From NCBI GenBank assembly GCA_965207595.1, contig CBDBMW010000012.1, positions 1 through 64,000 of the forward strand: 64,000 nt of DNA. The letters run 5' to 3'. This DNA comes from JAGWAJ01 sp026707615 (GTDB lineage: Bacteria > Acidobacteriota > Vicinamibacteria > Vicinamibacterales > UBA8438). The position numbers and the translations under genes are program-made. Shown one piece after another: positions 8,357 through 18,469 of this stretch (its first letter is position 1; the number at the start of each line of letters is the position of its first letter). Under the pieces are notes generated by a model that worked only from the letters and a program-made list of their open reading frames with translations, did not search any database and had not been told where the DNA came from.

Positions 8357-11221
8357 CTACTCCGGCGCGGCGGCCGGGGAGCGGCAGACGGCCAGGGGGT
8401 GGGGGCGGCCGCTGGGGCCGGACCACGCGACGGTGTCGTCGGCCGTTGCGGCGGCCTGTCCGAGGACGGCCGTCAACGTCGGCGGCAGGACCTCGCCGAG
8501 GCTGCCCCGCCGCATGGCCGGCTCGCCCCGGGGGGCGTCGGCCGCGAAGTAGAGCCGATCCCGCGCGCGCGTGGCCGCGACGTAGAGCAGGCGCTTGGTC
8601 TCCTCCAGCTCGCGCTGCCGCTCGTCGTCAGCCTCCCCCTCCCCGTCCCGGTAGGGCCAGACCGACACCGACGGGCGGCCGCCGCCGGCGTCGGCCACGA
8701 CCCGGATGGCGGGGGCCTCCGAGCCGGTTCCGCGGCCGAGGTCGACCAGGAACACGACGGGGAACTCGAGGCCCTTGGCCGCGTGCACGGTCATCAGGCG
8801 CACGGCGTCGAACGCCTCGACGAGCGCGTTGGAAAGGTCGCCCGACAGGTGGTCGACGTGGGCCGCGACGCGCGCCATGGTGGCGTAGCCGCGGTTCTGG
8901 ACGCGGCGCACGATGCTCCGCATCTTCTTCACGTTCTCGCGCGCCTGGAGCGCCGGCCCGGGGCCGAGCTCGACCTCGTAGGCCGACTCGCGGATCGCGC
9001 GGTCGAGCACCTCCGCCGGCGGCACGCGGTCGACGAGGGCGAGCCACCGCGGCACGCCGGCCCGCGCGCGTTCCAGCGCCTCCCGGTCGCCGGCGGCCAG
9101 CCCCGCCGCCGCGGCCGGCGGCTCCGGCGCGACCAGGGCGTCGGCGAGACGGCCGGCGAGGCGGGCCAGCCCCGGGTCCGAGAGGCCGACCACGCGCGAG
9201 CGGAGGAGGGCTGCGGCGCGCAGCTCGGAGCGGGGGCGCGCGAGGTAGCGGACGAGGGCCCGCAGGTCCTTGATCTCGTCGGCGTCGAAGAACCCGAGGC
9301 CCTTGTGGACGGAGACCGCCACCCCCCGCCGGGCGAAGGCGCGCTCGAACGCGCGGTGGCTCTCCCGGGCCCGGAAGAGCACGGCCACATCGTCCGGACG
9401 GACGGGCCGCGCCGCGCCCGTCTCGCGGTCCCGGACCGTGCCGGCGTCGAGAAGCCGGGCCACCTCCGCCGCCACTGCGGCCGCCTGCGCGTCCACGTCG
9501 GCGGCGACGATCGCCCCCAGCGGCGTCTCGGGCGGCGTGTCGCGCGGCGTGTCGCGCGGTGTGTCGCGCGCCGCATCGGGCGCGCGCGGATCGAACGGGA
9601 AGTGGTCCTCGGCCGCGAAGCGGAACGCGTCGCGCCGCCCCGGCGCCTTCGGCACCGCCGCGAAGAGATCGTTCAGGAAGGCGAGGAGCGGCGGCGTGGC
9701 GCGGAAGCTCTGCGCGATGGTCTGCCGCACCCCGCGGTCGTCGCGCGGCGCGCCGTCGTCCGCCGCGCCGTCGTCCACCGTGCCGTCGTCGGAGGCCGCC
9801 TCGTCGCGGAGCGCCGCCACGCCGTCCACCGCGTCCTGCAGGACGGAGACGTCGGCGTCGCGGAACCGGTAGATGGACTGCTTGCGGTCGCCGACGACGA
9901 AGATGGACGGCGGCAGCGCCGCCTCGTGCACCAGGCCGGCGCCCTCGCCCCACGAGCGGACGAGCAGCCAGACCAGCTCCCACTGCTCGCGGCTCGTGTC
10001 CTGGCACTCGTCCACCAGCACGTGCTGGTAGCGGGACTCGAGCCGGTAGCGCGAGCGGGCGAACTCGTCCATGCGCCGCAGCAGGTCGAGCGTGCGCTCG
10101 AGGACGTCGGTGAAGTCGAGCTGCGCGCGCGCCTCGAGCCGCTGCCGGTAGGCGCGGTCGGCGACCGCGAAGAGACGCTGGGCGGCGCGCACGAGGACGA
10201 CGTTGCGGTCGCGGTCGAGCCGCGCGACGACGTCGTGCAGCGCGGCCGCGATGGCGCCCGCCGCGGCGCGGAAACGGCGCCCGGCAGGGTCGCCCGGGCG
10301 CGCGCCGGGCCGCGGGAAACGGCGCCGCGGCGCGCCGCGCGCGGTGAGGAAGTAGCGGCGCAGGCGGTCGAGCGCGGCGGCCAGCCGCACGGGGTCGGGG
10401 GCCGGCGGCGCGGGGGCCGCCTGTGGGGGCGCTGCCTCGACTGCGGCGGCGGGAGGCTCGCCGTCGGGGAGCCACGCGGCGGCGCCCGGGCAGACCAGTG
10501 CGAGGTCGCGCGCTGCGATGCCGAACCGCGCCTGCTCGTGCGGGCCGTCCTCGAGGAAGCGCCGCACGTCGGCGGCCCGGGAGGCCAGCCGGTCGGCCAG
10601 CGCCGCGGCGGCGCGGCGGCACGCGGCCTCGGCCGTCAGGTCGCGCGGCGTTCCGGCCAGGAAGCGGCGGAAGGCGCGCGGCACGACGAGGCGGCGGCCG
10701 AGGAGGTGGCGGAGCGCGGTGCGCGCGCGCCACGGGCCGAGCTGCGCCAGCAGCATCGCGAGCTCCGCGTCGTCCCGCGCCAGGCGCCCGCAGACGGCCA
10801 GCGCGTGCTCTCCCGCCCGGCGGACGAGGGCGGGGATCTCCGTCTCGTCGGCGACCGTGAACCCGGGGTCGAGGTCGGCCTCGAGCGGGAACTCGCGCAG
10901 CAGCGAGAGACAGAAGGCGTCGACGGTGCTGATGGATATCTCGCCGAGGCGGTCGCGCAGGGCGCGCCAGCGCGCGCGGCCGTCGCCCGACGTCGCCGCC
11001 TCGGCGCGCAGGCCCTCGATGATGCGCGCCCGCATCTCCGCCGCGGCCTGCCGGGTGAACGTCATGGCCAGGATGTGCGCCGGGTCGACGCCGGCCCGCA
11101 GCAGGTTCAGGTAGCGGGTGACCAGCACGGTGGTCTTGCCGGTCCCGGCCGACGCCTCCAGCACGACGTTGCGCCGGGGATCCACGGCCCGTTCCCGCGC
11201 CGCCGCGTCAGCCGACCGCAA
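8357..11221 (-). CDS. addA: UvrD/AddA-type ATP-dependent helicase
   Basis: About 954 aa. The N-terminus has the Walker A motif LEASAGTGKTTVLVTRYLNL, then MTFTRQAAAEMRARI (motif Ia), HVLVDECQDTSREQWELVW (motif II), VVGDRKQSIYRFRDAD (motif III), and further on VRLMTVHAAKGLEFPVVFLV and LLYVAATRARD (motifs V-VI). This is a full SF1A helicase like the AddA subunit of RecBCD/AddAB systems that process double-strand breaks. I do not see a clear C-terminal nuclease box, unlike classical AddA. The likely start is TTG at 11221, which overlaps the addB stop; a GTG twelve codons downstream is an alternative. The end with AAAPE is near the convergent decarboxylase gene. Confidence 0.87.
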   Translation of the reverse strand: MRSADAAARERAVDPRRNVVLEASAGTGKTTVLVTRYLNLLRAGVDPAHILAMTFTRQAAAEMRARIIEGLRAEAATSGDGRARWRALRDRLGEISISTVDAFCLSLLREFPLEADLDPGFTVADETEIPALVRRAGEHALAVCGRLARDDAELAMLLAQLGPWRARTALRHLLGRRLVVPRAFRRFLAGTPRDLTAEAACRRAAAALADRLASRAADVRRFLEDGPHEQARFGIAARDLALVCPGAAAWLPDGEPPAAAVEAAPPQAAPAPPAPDPVRLAAALDRLRRYFLTARGAPRRRFPRPGARPGDPAGRRFRAAAGAIAAALHDVVARLDRDRNVVLVRAAQRLFAVADRAYRQRLEARAQLDFTDVLERTLDLLRRMDEFARSRYRLESRYQHVLVDECQDTSREQWELVWLLVRSWGEGAGLVHEAALPPSIFVVGDRKQSIYRFRDADVSVLQDAVDGVAALRDEAASDDGTVDDGAADDGAPRDDRGVRQTIAQSFRATPPLLAFLNDLFAAVPKAPGRRDAFRFAAEDHFPFDPRAPDAARDTPRDTPRDTPPETPLGAIVAADVDAQAAAVAAEVARLLDAGTVRDRETGAARPVRPDDVAVLFRARESHRAFERAFARRGVAVSVHKGLGFFDADEIKDLRALVRYLARPRSELRAAALLRSRVVGLSDPGLARLAGRLADALVAPEPPAAAAGLAAGDREALERARAGVPRWLALVDRVPPAEVLDRAIRESAYEVELGPGPALQARENVKKMRSIVRRVQNRGYATMARVAAHVDHLSGDLSNALVEAFDAVRLMTVHAAKGLEFPVVFLVDLGRGTGSEAPAIRVVADAGGGRPSVSVWPYRDGEGEADDERQRELEETKRLLYVAATRARDRLYFAADAPRGEPAMRRGSLGEVLPPTLTAVLGQAAATADDTVAWSGPSGRPHPLAVCRSPAAAPE

Positions 11222-14200
11222 CGCCGTCCTTCCGGCAGACGGTGGGGAACGGGCAGGAGCGGCAGCGCGACGCGTCGGCGGGCCGCGGCGGGAACGCCCC
11301 GCCCTCGATGGCGCCGACCACCTCCACGACGCGCCGCTCCCCGGCGCGCATCGCGGCCTCGACGTCGCCGGCGGCCGCCGGCACCTCGAGCCGCGGATCG
11401 CCGAAGGCCACGTAGTCCGCCCCGGCGGCGCACCACCGGTCGCGCCCGCCGCCGATGCGCCGCTCCGCGCACGCCGCGTAGACCGGGAGCTGCAGCGAGC
11501 GCACGGCGCGGGGGGGACGCTCCGCCTTGTAGTCGAGGACGCGGAAGGTCCGGTCCGCGTAGAGGTCGATGCGGTCCGCGGTGCCGCGGAGCGCGACCCG
11601 GCGCGGCCCCGCCGGGCCCGCGAAGGCGTAGGTGCCGTCGAGGCGCACCTCCAGGCGCCGCTCGACGAGGTCGGCGGGGTGCTCGACCTCGGCCATGAAG
11701 AGCCGCTCGGCGAGGCCCGGGGCGGCGGCCGAGCCGAGAAGCCACGTGCGGGCGACGGCGCGGTCCGCGGGGACGAGGCGCGCGACCTCCGCGTCGGCGA
11801 CGGCGCGGAAGCGGTCGAGGGCGCGGTCCACGCTCGCGAGCGTGATGGACCCCTCCCCCGCCGCCTGCCAGGCCGCGAAGAAGGCCTCGAACACCCGGTG
11901 CACGAACACCCCGCGCCGCCGCGGCGTGAACGTGTCCTCGTCCTCGGCGTCCGGCTCGAGGCCGAGGGCGTGGCGGGCGAAGTACTTGAACGGGCACTCC
12001 AGGTAGCGGTCGAGGGCGCTGACCGCGTAGGGACGGGCGGCCGGTCCCGGCATGGCTCCGCCGGGCACCCCGGCATCGGCGCCGCCCACTGGGCGCGCGG
12101 CCCGGCACAGTCTCCAGGCACGCCAGACCGCCGCCGAGTCGCCGGAGGCCGGGACCGCGGCAGGGACGGCGGCAAGCTCGGGCGCGCCGCCCGCGGGGGC
12201 ACCCCCGGCGTCCGCGGAGACGGTCCCGGCGGTAGCGGCCTCCGCGCAGTCGGTCCTGGCGGCAGCGGCCTCCACGGTGTCGGCCGCGGCGCCCGTGGGC
12301 ACCGCCCCGGCGTCCGCCGCCCGCACGAGGCCGGCATCCGGCACGTCGTCGAGCCAGACGGAGCGGGTGACGACGGCGTCGTCCTCGAGGGCGAAGGCCG
12401 AGAGCGCGACCCGCGAGCGGGCCAGGCCCAGGAGGTCGCGGAACGCGGCCCGGCCGGCCCGCAGCCGCGCTCGCTCCCGCGGCCAGCCGAGCCCGGCGAG
12501 CATCGCGGCCGGGTAGAAGACGTTCCGCGGCGGGCGCGGGGGCCACTCGCCGTCGACGAGGCCCGCCAGGTAGACGTCGTCGAAGCGGCCGTAGGGCGCC
12601 GCCTGCGCGTCGACCAGGTGAAGCGCCGCGGCGGCCGGAGGCGGGGGCACGGGGCCCGGCTGCCCCTCGATCCACTGCCGCACCAGGTCGGCGAGGCCGG
12701 CCGCGTCGGTCTTCGGCTCGGGGTCGCCGAGCGCCGCCGCGGCGTCCCGCAACGCGGCAAGACCGGTCCGGATCCGCGTCCGCACGGCTTCGTCCCGCGC
12801 CGCTGCCTCGTCGTCCGGGGATGCCTCGGCACCCGGGGACACCCCTCCGCCGGCGGCGTGGCGCTCGAGGAACGCCAGGAGGACGTCGAGCCCCTGCGCG
12901 GGTGGCGCGGGACTGCCGAGCGGGGCCAGCTCGTCCGCCGCCTCGACCGCCCGGGCCGCGGCGGGGCGGGCGGCGGCAGCCCGCGAGCCCGCGCGGGGCG
13001 GAGCGGCCGACCATTCGCGATCCAGCTCGCGGAGCGCCGCGGCGCCCCCGGTGAAGCGCCGCGCCTCGAGCTCGCGGTCGAGGGCCTCCACGGCCTCGTC
13101 CCGCGGCGGCGCAACGGGCTGGCCGTCGGCCTCGAACGCGAGCTGGGGCGATCCCAGGAGGGCGACCAGCGGCTCGCGCGCGAAGTCCTCCCGGACGCAG
13201 GCAAGCACGAGGTCGACCGCGGCCGCGAACGGCTCCGTCGCCAGCGGCAGGCCGTCGTAGGCGGCGAACGGGAGGCCGAGGTCGGCCGCGACCGACGACG
13301 CCAGGTAGAGATAGGGCAGCGGGCGCTGCACGACCAGCGCCGCGCCGGCCGGCGCCGCCGGGCGGGCACGGGCGGCACCCGCGAGGCCGGACGGCTCGGC
13401 CGGGCGGGCACGGGCGGCACCCGCGAGGCCGGACGGCGCCGGGGGTCCGGCCGCCGCCGCCCGCCGCGCGACCCACTGCAGCTCCTCCTCCCGGTCGCGC
13501 CAGACGAAGTGGCCGCGCCCCGCCCCCGCCCCGGGCCGGTCCGCTCGGGGTGCGTCCGCCTCGGGTGCGTCGGCGCGCGGTCCGTCCGCGCCCCCGGCGG
13601 CGGGCGCATCCGGCGCGGCCGCCGGGGCCACGAGCAGCGGGGGCGGGCGGGACGGCGCGGCGGCCCGCTCCTCCTCGATGCCGGGCAGCAGGTCGTCCAG
13701 CCGCTCGCGGAAGCCGGCGTCCAGCACGGCGTCGGTGGCGATGATGGTGACCCGCGCGAGCGCCGGCAGGCGGGCGGCCAGATCGAAGTCGGCCGGGTAG
13801 AGGCCGCCGGGCTGCGCGGCGCGGTCGGCGACGGTGACGATCGCCTCGCGGAGCGGCCGCGGCGCCGCCGCCGCGAGCAGCAGGGCGCGAAGGCCGTGCT
13901 CGTCGACCGCCCCGGTGGCCTCGAGGCGCGCCGCGAAGGCGCGGAAGGCCTCCACGAGGAAGCGGGTCTGCCCGAGCAGGCGGCGGGCGCCGCGGTCGAC
14001 GGCCGCGCTCGGCTCGAGGTCCTCGACGGCCAGCCGCTCGAAGGTGTCGACCGACCGCCCGTGGCGCGCCAGGTCGTCGTGGAAGGCGAGCATCAGGCGC
14101 ACCAGGCCGGGGCGGAGACGGAACGGCGGCGGCGCGCCGGCGCGGACGGCGTCGCGCGCGGCGGCGCGGGCGAGCGTCTCGCGCTCGACGTCCGCGAGCA

Positions 14201-14501
14201 GCCGCGGAGGCGCGGGGAGCCGGGCGTGCAGGTGCCGGTAGAACGCATCCCGCGTCAGGAGCCGCACCGACGCCGGGGAGGCGCCGCCCGGCCCCCCCGC
14301 CCCCTCCGCGGCCAGGGTGCGCCGCAGGTGGGCGGCGGCGCTCCGGGTGGGGACCAGCACCGCGCACTCCGGATCGGCGTCCGCGACCGCGCGGGCGATG
14401 GCGCCCTGGAACGCCGGGAGGGTGGACGCGCGCACGAGGCGGGTCCGTCGCGGCGTGACCACGACACCTATTGTGGACCGACCTGTCGAAGAGCTGTGCA
14501 C
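11208..14501 (-). CDS. addB: AddB/RexB-like nuclease subunit of the double-strand-break repair complex
   Basis: About 1,085-1,097 aa. Residues near the N-terminus (ECAVLVPTRSAAAHLRRTLA) resemble the inactivated helicase fold of AddB. The C-terminal third has the PD-(D/E)XK nuclease with the Fe-S staple: SALDRYLECPFKYFARHALG, FRVLDYKAERPPRAV (the DYK catalytic box), and CRSCPFPTVC close to the end. AddB plus the helicase downstream form an end-resection machine. Two starts are possible, both GTG: 14501 or 14462; the second gives a more usual N-terminus. The stop overlaps the helicase start, so the pair is translationally coupled. Pro/Ala-rich inserts around residues 300-380 are poorly conserved. 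Confidence 0.82.
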   Translation of the reverse strand: MHSSSTGRSTIGVVVTPRRTRLVRASTLPAFQGAIARAVADADPECAVLVPTRSAAAHLRRTLAAEGAGGPGGASPASVRLLTRDAFYRHLHARLPAPPRLLADVERETLARAAARDAVRAGAPPPFRLRPGLVRLMLAFHDDLARHGRSVDTFERLAVEDLEPSAAVDRGARRLLGQTRFLVEAFRAFAARLEATGAVDEHGLRALLLAAAAPRPLREAIVTVADRAAQPGGLYPADFDLAARLPALARVTIIATDAVLDAGFRERLDDLLPGIEEERAAAPSRPPPLLVAPAAAPDAPAAGGADGPRADAPEADAPRADRPGAGAGRGHFVWRDREEELQWVARRAAAAGPPAPSGLAGAARARPAEPSGLAGAARARPAAPAGAALVVQRPLPYLYLASSVAADLGLPFAAYDGLPLATEPFAAAVDLVLACVREDFAREPLVALLGSPQLAFEADGQPVAPPRDEAVEALDRELEARRFTGGAAALRELDREWSAAPPRAGSRAAAARPAAARAVEAADELAPLGSPAPPAQGLDVLLAFLERHAAGGGVSPGAEASPDDEAAARDEAVRTRIRTGLAALRDAAAALGDPEPKTDAAGLADLVRQWIEGQPGPVPPPPAAAALHLVDAQAAPYGRFDDVYLAGLVDGEWPPRPPRNVFYPAAMLAGLGWPRERARLRAGRAAFRDLLGLARSRVALSAFALEDDAVVTRSVWLDDVPDAGLVRAADAGAVPTGAAADTVEAAAARTDCAEAATAGTVSADAGGAPAGGAPELAAVPAAVPASGDSAAVWRAWRLCRAARPVGGADAGVPGGAMPGPAARPYAVSALDRYLECPFKYFARHALGLEPDAEDEDTFTPRRRGVFVHRVFEAFFAAWQAAGEGSITLASVDRALDRFRAVADAEVARLVPADRAVARTWLLGSAAAPGLAERLFMAEVEHPADLVERRLEVRLDGTYAFAGPAGPRRVALRGTADRIDLYADRTFRVLDYKAERPPRAVRSLQLPVYAACAERRIGGGRDRWCAAGADYVAFGDPRLEVPAAAGDVEAAMRAGERRVVEVVGAIEGGAFPPRPADASRCRSCPFPTVCRKDGVAVG

Positions 14502-14686
14502 AAAGTGTGGATACGCTGAGGATGCAACGATTCGTCACCCGAACTCGCGCCGGCCCGCCGCCGCATTCTGCCTGTGAGTCTCTCCTTCGCGTGCGCCTTC
14601 GCTTGAAATCACCTACGGGGACGGCGCAAGATCTCTCCCGGTCGGGGGCGCGCGGCACCCGGCGCCCCACACTCCCCACACGGACC

Positions 14687-14896
14687 ATGCATCGCTTCCA
14701 GGAAACCATCCACGGCCGGGCCGTCGCCATCGAGGTCACCCCCGTGGATCCCGACCGCTGGCGCGCGTACGTGGTGCGCGAGCCGGGCGGCCCGGCCGCC
14801 ATGATGCCGTTCTACGGCTCGACGCCCCAGGAAGCGGCCCGGCACCTCACCAACTGGCTGTCCCTCGCGTATCGCGACGAGTCGGATTCGGTATAG
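14687..14896 (+). CDS. Small hypothetical protein (69 aa), relative of the 2564-2800 gene
   Basis: A 69-aa protein starting at ATG, with VTPVDPDRWRAYVVREPGGP, then FYGSTPQEAARHLTNWLSLA. It shares its arrangement with the 78-aa protein at 2564-2800 (an aromatic-rich beta half, then a T-Q/P-Q-E-A helix followed by a Trp). It ends 19 bp before the asparaginase start and could be co-transcribed with it. Function unknown; no signal peptide or membrane segment. Confidence 0.5.
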   Translation: MHRFQETIHGRAVAIEVTPVDPDRWRAYVVREPGGPAAMMPFYGSTPQEAARHLTNWLSLAYRDESDSV

Positions 14897-14915
14897 TTGC
14901 GCCGGCGCCGGCCCG

Positions 14916-16001
14916 ATGCGAACCTGGCCCCGGTCGTGGATCGCGGCGTGCGTGACGTGTCTCCCCCTCGTCGCCCCTCCGCCGGCGGCCCGCGCCGCCC
15001 AGCCCGACGAGCGGCCCGTCGTCCGCCTGGTCGCCACCGGCGGAACCATCGCCAACCGGACGGGGTCGCGCCTCACGGCGGCCGAGCTCACGGCTTCCGT
15101 CCCGGCGCTCGACGGGCGCATCGTCGTCGAGGCCGAGCAGTTCTCCAACGTCGCCAGCGGGGCGCTGACGCGCGACGACTGGCTGCGGCTGGCGCGCCGC
15201 CTGAACCGGACGCTCGCGGCGCGGGACGACCTGGCCGGCATCGTCGTCACCAGCGGGACCGACACGCTCGAGGAGACCGCCTACTTCCTGAACCTCACCG
15301 TGCGCAGCGAGCGGCCGGTGGTGGTGGTGGGCGCGATGCGCCCGCCCGGGGCGGTCGGCTACGACGGCGCGGCCAACCTGCGGCAGGGCCTGCGCGTGGC
15401 GGCGGAGCCCGCCGCCCGCGGCCGCGGCGTGCTCGTGGTGCTGAACAACGAGATCAACGCGGCGCGGGACGTCTCCAAGACGCACGCCCAGCGGCTGCAC
15501 GCCTTCACGGCGGGGAGCCGGGGCCTCGTCGGCGTCGTCGACCGCGACCGCGTGCTCTTCTACCGGCGCCCCCTTCACCGCCACACCCGGTGGACGGAGT
15601 TCGACCTCGCGGGCGTCGAGCGCCTGCCGCGGGTCGACATCCTGATGAGCTACCTCGACGCGCCGGGGGACCTGGTGCGGGCGGCGGTGGAGGCCGGCGC
15701 CGAGGGCCTGGTCATCGCCGCGGCGGGAGCGGGCTCGACCACGGCGGACCAGCGCGTCGCCATCGGCGAGGCCCTCGACCGCGGGCGCCCCGTCGTCATC
15801 ACGACCCGCACCGGCGGCGGGCGCATCCTGCCCCGGCGCCCGCGCCCCGACCCCGACGCCGCGCCGAACGACCCGCGCTACTCGCCGCTCCGCATCGAGG
15901 CCGAGGACCTCACGCCGGTCAAGGCGCGCATCCTCCTGATGCTCGCCCTCACCCGCACCCGCGACGGAGCGGACATCCAGCGCATGTTCCAGCAGTACTG
16001 A
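14916..16001 (+). CDS. ansB: Type II (exported) L-asparaginase
   Basis: A 361-aa protein. The first 27 residues (WIAACVTCLPLVAPPPAARA) are a signal peptide. The mature part begins with VRLVATGGTIANRTGS, holding the first catalytic Thr of the asparaginase/glutaminase family. The second signature, IVVTSGTDTLEETAYFL, holds the second catalytic Thr-Asp pair. Length and order fit the 330-360 aa periplasmic type II enzymes, which hydrolyse asparagine to aspartate and ammonia. It is followed by a convergent patatin-like gene. The symbol follows the type II class; substrate preference is not tested. Confidence 0.9.
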   Translation: MRTWPRSWIAACVTCLPLVAPPPAARAAQPDERPVVRLVATGGTIANRTGSRLTAAELTASVPALDGRIVVEAEQFSNVASGALTRDDWLRLARRLNRTLAARDDLAGIVVTSGTDTLEETAYFLNLTVRSERPVVVVGAMRPPGAVGYDGAANLRQGLRVAAEPAARGRGVLVVLNNEINAARDVSKTHAQRLHAFTAGSRGLVGVVDRDRVLFYRRPLHRHTRWTEFDLAGVERLPRVDILMSYLDAPGDLVRAAVEAGAEGLVIAAAGAGSTTADQRVAIGEALDRGRPVVITTRTGGGRILPRRPRPDPDAAPNDPRYSPLRIEAEDLTPVKARILLMLALTRTRDGADIQRMFQQY

Positions 16002-16107
16002 CGGGCGGCGGGCCGGTGGAGGGCGCGCGGGCCCCAGGCCCCGCCCTCAGGCGCACGCCCGGAGCAGGCCACCCCTCGCATCGGCCGACCGTCCTGGACT
16101 CGCGCCC

Positions 16108-18351
16108 TCAGGCACACGCCCGGAGCAGGCCCTCGAGGTCGACGCGCCGGTCGCGGACCAGCCGGTCGGCAATCTCCCAGCCCAGCTCGCGGTAGGCCTC
16201 GAACTGCTCCTCGTCGAAGAACTGGTCGGCCGTCGACTGGTCGGGGAAGGCCCGGTTGGCGCCCTGGTAGCCGCGCGTGAGGAGGTCGAGGCCGGGGATG
16301 GTCGTCGTCTTCACCAGGATCAGCGTGCTCGAGCCGCCGTCCGGGTAGACGACGTGGCCGCGGATGTGGCCCCGTTCCGCGAAGCGGGCCCCGACCGGGT
16401 AGGCGTCGGTGCCTGGGTCGCGCGCCCGCACCAGGGCCGGGTCGGGGGCGCGGGGGATGAGGCGCTCGATGCGATCGTCGCCGTCGAACTCGATGCGCGC
16501 CCCGAAGTCGGTGCCGATGCGCCGCATCAGCACCTGCAGGTCCTTGAAGTCGAAGCCGGGGTCGGCCGCGGCGTCGCAGCAGACGATGAGCTTCGCGCGG
16601 CGGCGCACCAGCTCGTAGACGCCGAGGTTCTCGAAGTGCCCGCCGTCGCTGATCTGCAGCAGGCGCCGGTGCTCCGCGAAGCCGCGCGGGCTCAGCTCGT
16701 GCCAGGCGGCGCGGAAGTGGTTGGCCACCGGCTGGCGGCGGCGCCCCGCGCCGGCCTCCGGGCGCGGCACCCAGTAGCCGAGGCGCACGTTCAGCAGCGC
16801 CATCAGCAGCGAGAGCATCGTGCCGCGCGTCGGCCCCGCCCCGCCCGCGCCGGTGTTCGGGTGGGCGGCGGCGCCGGAGATGGCGACGGCGGTCGGCAGG
16901 GTGAGGGGGTCGCGCTGCATGTAGCGGGCCGTCGGCACCCACGCGGTCGACGTGCTGCCGCAGTAGAGCGGCGAGAGCAGGAAGGCGTCGCCGCCCCGCT
17001 TCCGCCAGCGCCGGCAGTCGCTGTCGACCAGGACCAGGTTGGCGTTCACCAGGGGGTAGGGCCCGTTCTCGCTGCGCATCCCGGCCAGCTCGGCCCGGTC
17101 CGCCTCGACCGCGGCGGCGGTCGTGCCGTCGGTGTCGGGCCGGGGCAGGAAGGCCTCCATCAGCCGGTCGCGGTAGTAGCGGTGGATCGAGATGTAGTTG
17201 AGGTTCACGAACCAGCCGGTCAGGAGCGAGAGGGCGACGGAGCCCGCCAGCAGTCCGTGGCCCCACGGCGAAGGCGACTCCAGGTAGCGCGCGGCCAGGT
17301 CGTAGGAGACGAGGGCCAGCCCGTAGAGGACGAGGACCGAAGCCGCACCGGCCAGCGGGCCCGCCGGAACCCGGCCGCGGCCCGCCGCGCCCGATGCCGC
17401 GAACGATCCCAGCCCGCCCGCGACGCCGGCGGCGACCGACGCCGCGCCCCCGACGAGCGACCCGAGGCCCCCGCCGGCCAGCCCGTCCCGGACCAGGGGC
17501 AGCGACGCCAGCCCCGCCAGGACGAGGCCCGCCCACAGCAGGCGGCGGACGCCGCGCTCGAAGCGCCGGCGCCAGCGGTAGGGCCGCGCCAGCGGCGGCC
17601 GCCACGTGGCCAGCGAGTAGAGCACGCTGGCGACGAGGAACCCCGCCCCGACGAGGGCGAGCAGGGCCGCGTAGCCGTGCGCCCGCAGCAGATCCAGGTA
17701 GAAGCCGACAAGGGCGGGCGGCTGCTCCCAGCGTCCCGCGACGTCGGAGAGGCGCCCTTCGAGGAGCTGCAGCCCGCAGAAGGCGAGCACGGCGAGCGGC
17801 AGCCAGACCAGCAGGTTGAGGGCGATGCCGCGGAGCACCACCCCGGCGAGCGACAGGGCCGTGATCCCCCTGCCCGGGGTCAGGTAGTTGCCGTGGAGGC
17901 GCAGGTGGCGCAGGAGGTTCGACTCCCGGCCGCCGAGCCGGCGCCGCCGCAGGCCGAAGGGGAAGGCGGCTCCGAGCGCGGCGGGGTCCTTCGTCCGGCT
18001 GAGGAGCCACGTCAGCGAGCCGCCGATGTAGCCGCCGCCGGAAACGGTCGAGAGGTAGTCGAAGCGCCGGAGGAGGTCCGCGCGCGCCAGCCGCTGCAGC
18101 ACGCCGAGCGCGAACGTGGCCGACCGGATGCCGCCGCCCGAGAGCGCCAGCCCCGTCAGGCGGTGGCGGAGCGACTCGGCCGAGTCGCCCGCCGCGCCGC
18201 CGGCACGGTCGCCCGCCGCGCCGCCCGGGGCGGGCCCGTCCCCGGGCCGCACGCCGAGCGCCCGCCGCCGCGCCCGCACGGCTTCGAGCTCGGCCCGGCG
18301 CATCTCGGCCGGGATGTCGAACGCGGACGCGGCGGCTTCGTCCTGTGGCAT
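16108..18351 (-). CDS. Patatin-like phospholipase domain membrane protein
   Basis: A 747-aa protein starting at MPQDEAAAS. An N-terminal patatin entry, GLALSGGGIRSATFALGVLQ (oxyanion glycine loop), is followed by LSTVSGGGYIGGSLTW with the nucleophile Ser. A long middle part with several hydrophobic segments (about residues 165-400) splits the catalytic domain. The Asp of the dyad appears as QISDGGHFENLG near residue 560. Proteins with this split arrangement are predicted lipid acyl hydrolases anchored in the inner membrane. The stretch from 18352 to 18469 up to the bactofilin gene is empty. Confidence 0.78.
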   Translation of the reverse strand: MPQDEAAASAFDIPAEMRRAELEAVRARRRALGVRPGDGPAPGGAAGDRAGGAAGDSAESLRHRLTGLALSGGGIRSATFALGVLQRLARADLLRRFDYLSTVSGGGYIGGSLTWLLSRTKDPAALGAAFPFGLRRRRLGGRESNLLRHLRLHGNYLTPGRGITALSLAGVVLRGIALNLLVWLPLAVLAFCGLQLLEGRLSDVAGRWEQPPALVGFYLDLLRAHGYAALLALVGAGFLVASVLYSLATWRPPLARPYRWRRRFERGVRRLLWAGLVLAGLASLPLVRDGLAGGGLGSLVGGAASVAAGVAGGLGSFAASGAAGRGRVPAGPLAGAASVLVLYGLALVSYDLAARYLESPSPWGHGLLAGSVALSLLTGWFVNLNYISIHRYYRDRLMEAFLPRPDTDGTTAAAVEADRAELAGMRSENGPYPLVNANLVLVDSDCRRWRKRGGDAFLLSPLYCGSTSTAWVPTARYMQRDPLTLPTAVAISGAAAHPNTGAGGAGPTRGTMLSLLMALLNVRLGYWVPRPEAGAGRRRQPVANHFRAAWHELSPRGFAEHRRLLQISDGGHFENLGVYELVRRRAKLIVCCDAAADPGFDFKDLQVLMRRIGTDFGARIEFDGDDRIERLIPRAPDPALVRARDPGTDAYPVGARFAERGHIRGHVVYPDGGSSTLILVKTTTIPGLDLLTRGYQGANRAFPDQSTADQFFDEEQFEAYRELGWEIADRLVRDRRVDLEGLLRACA

Positions 18352-18469
18352 CGGCGACCCCCGGCGCGTGCGAACCGTAACACGCCGTGCGGCCCCCGAC
18401 AAGCCGGGCAGGCCCCGACAAGGCGGGCGCGCCCGGCGCGGGCGGCGCACGCGGGAAGGTCGGACGCCG

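Noticed and set aside
8198..14519. Very long open frames on the plus strand opposite the helicase and nuclease genes
   Set aside because: They are mirror frames of GC-rich codons. Their translations are Arg/Ala/Gly/Pro-rich, with no motif, while the minus strand has complete helicase and nuclease motifs.
14500..14520. DnaA-box-like TGTGGATAC
   Set aside because: Single 8/9 match with no cluster of boxes, no AT-rich region and no dnaA or dnaN nearby. Not an origin.
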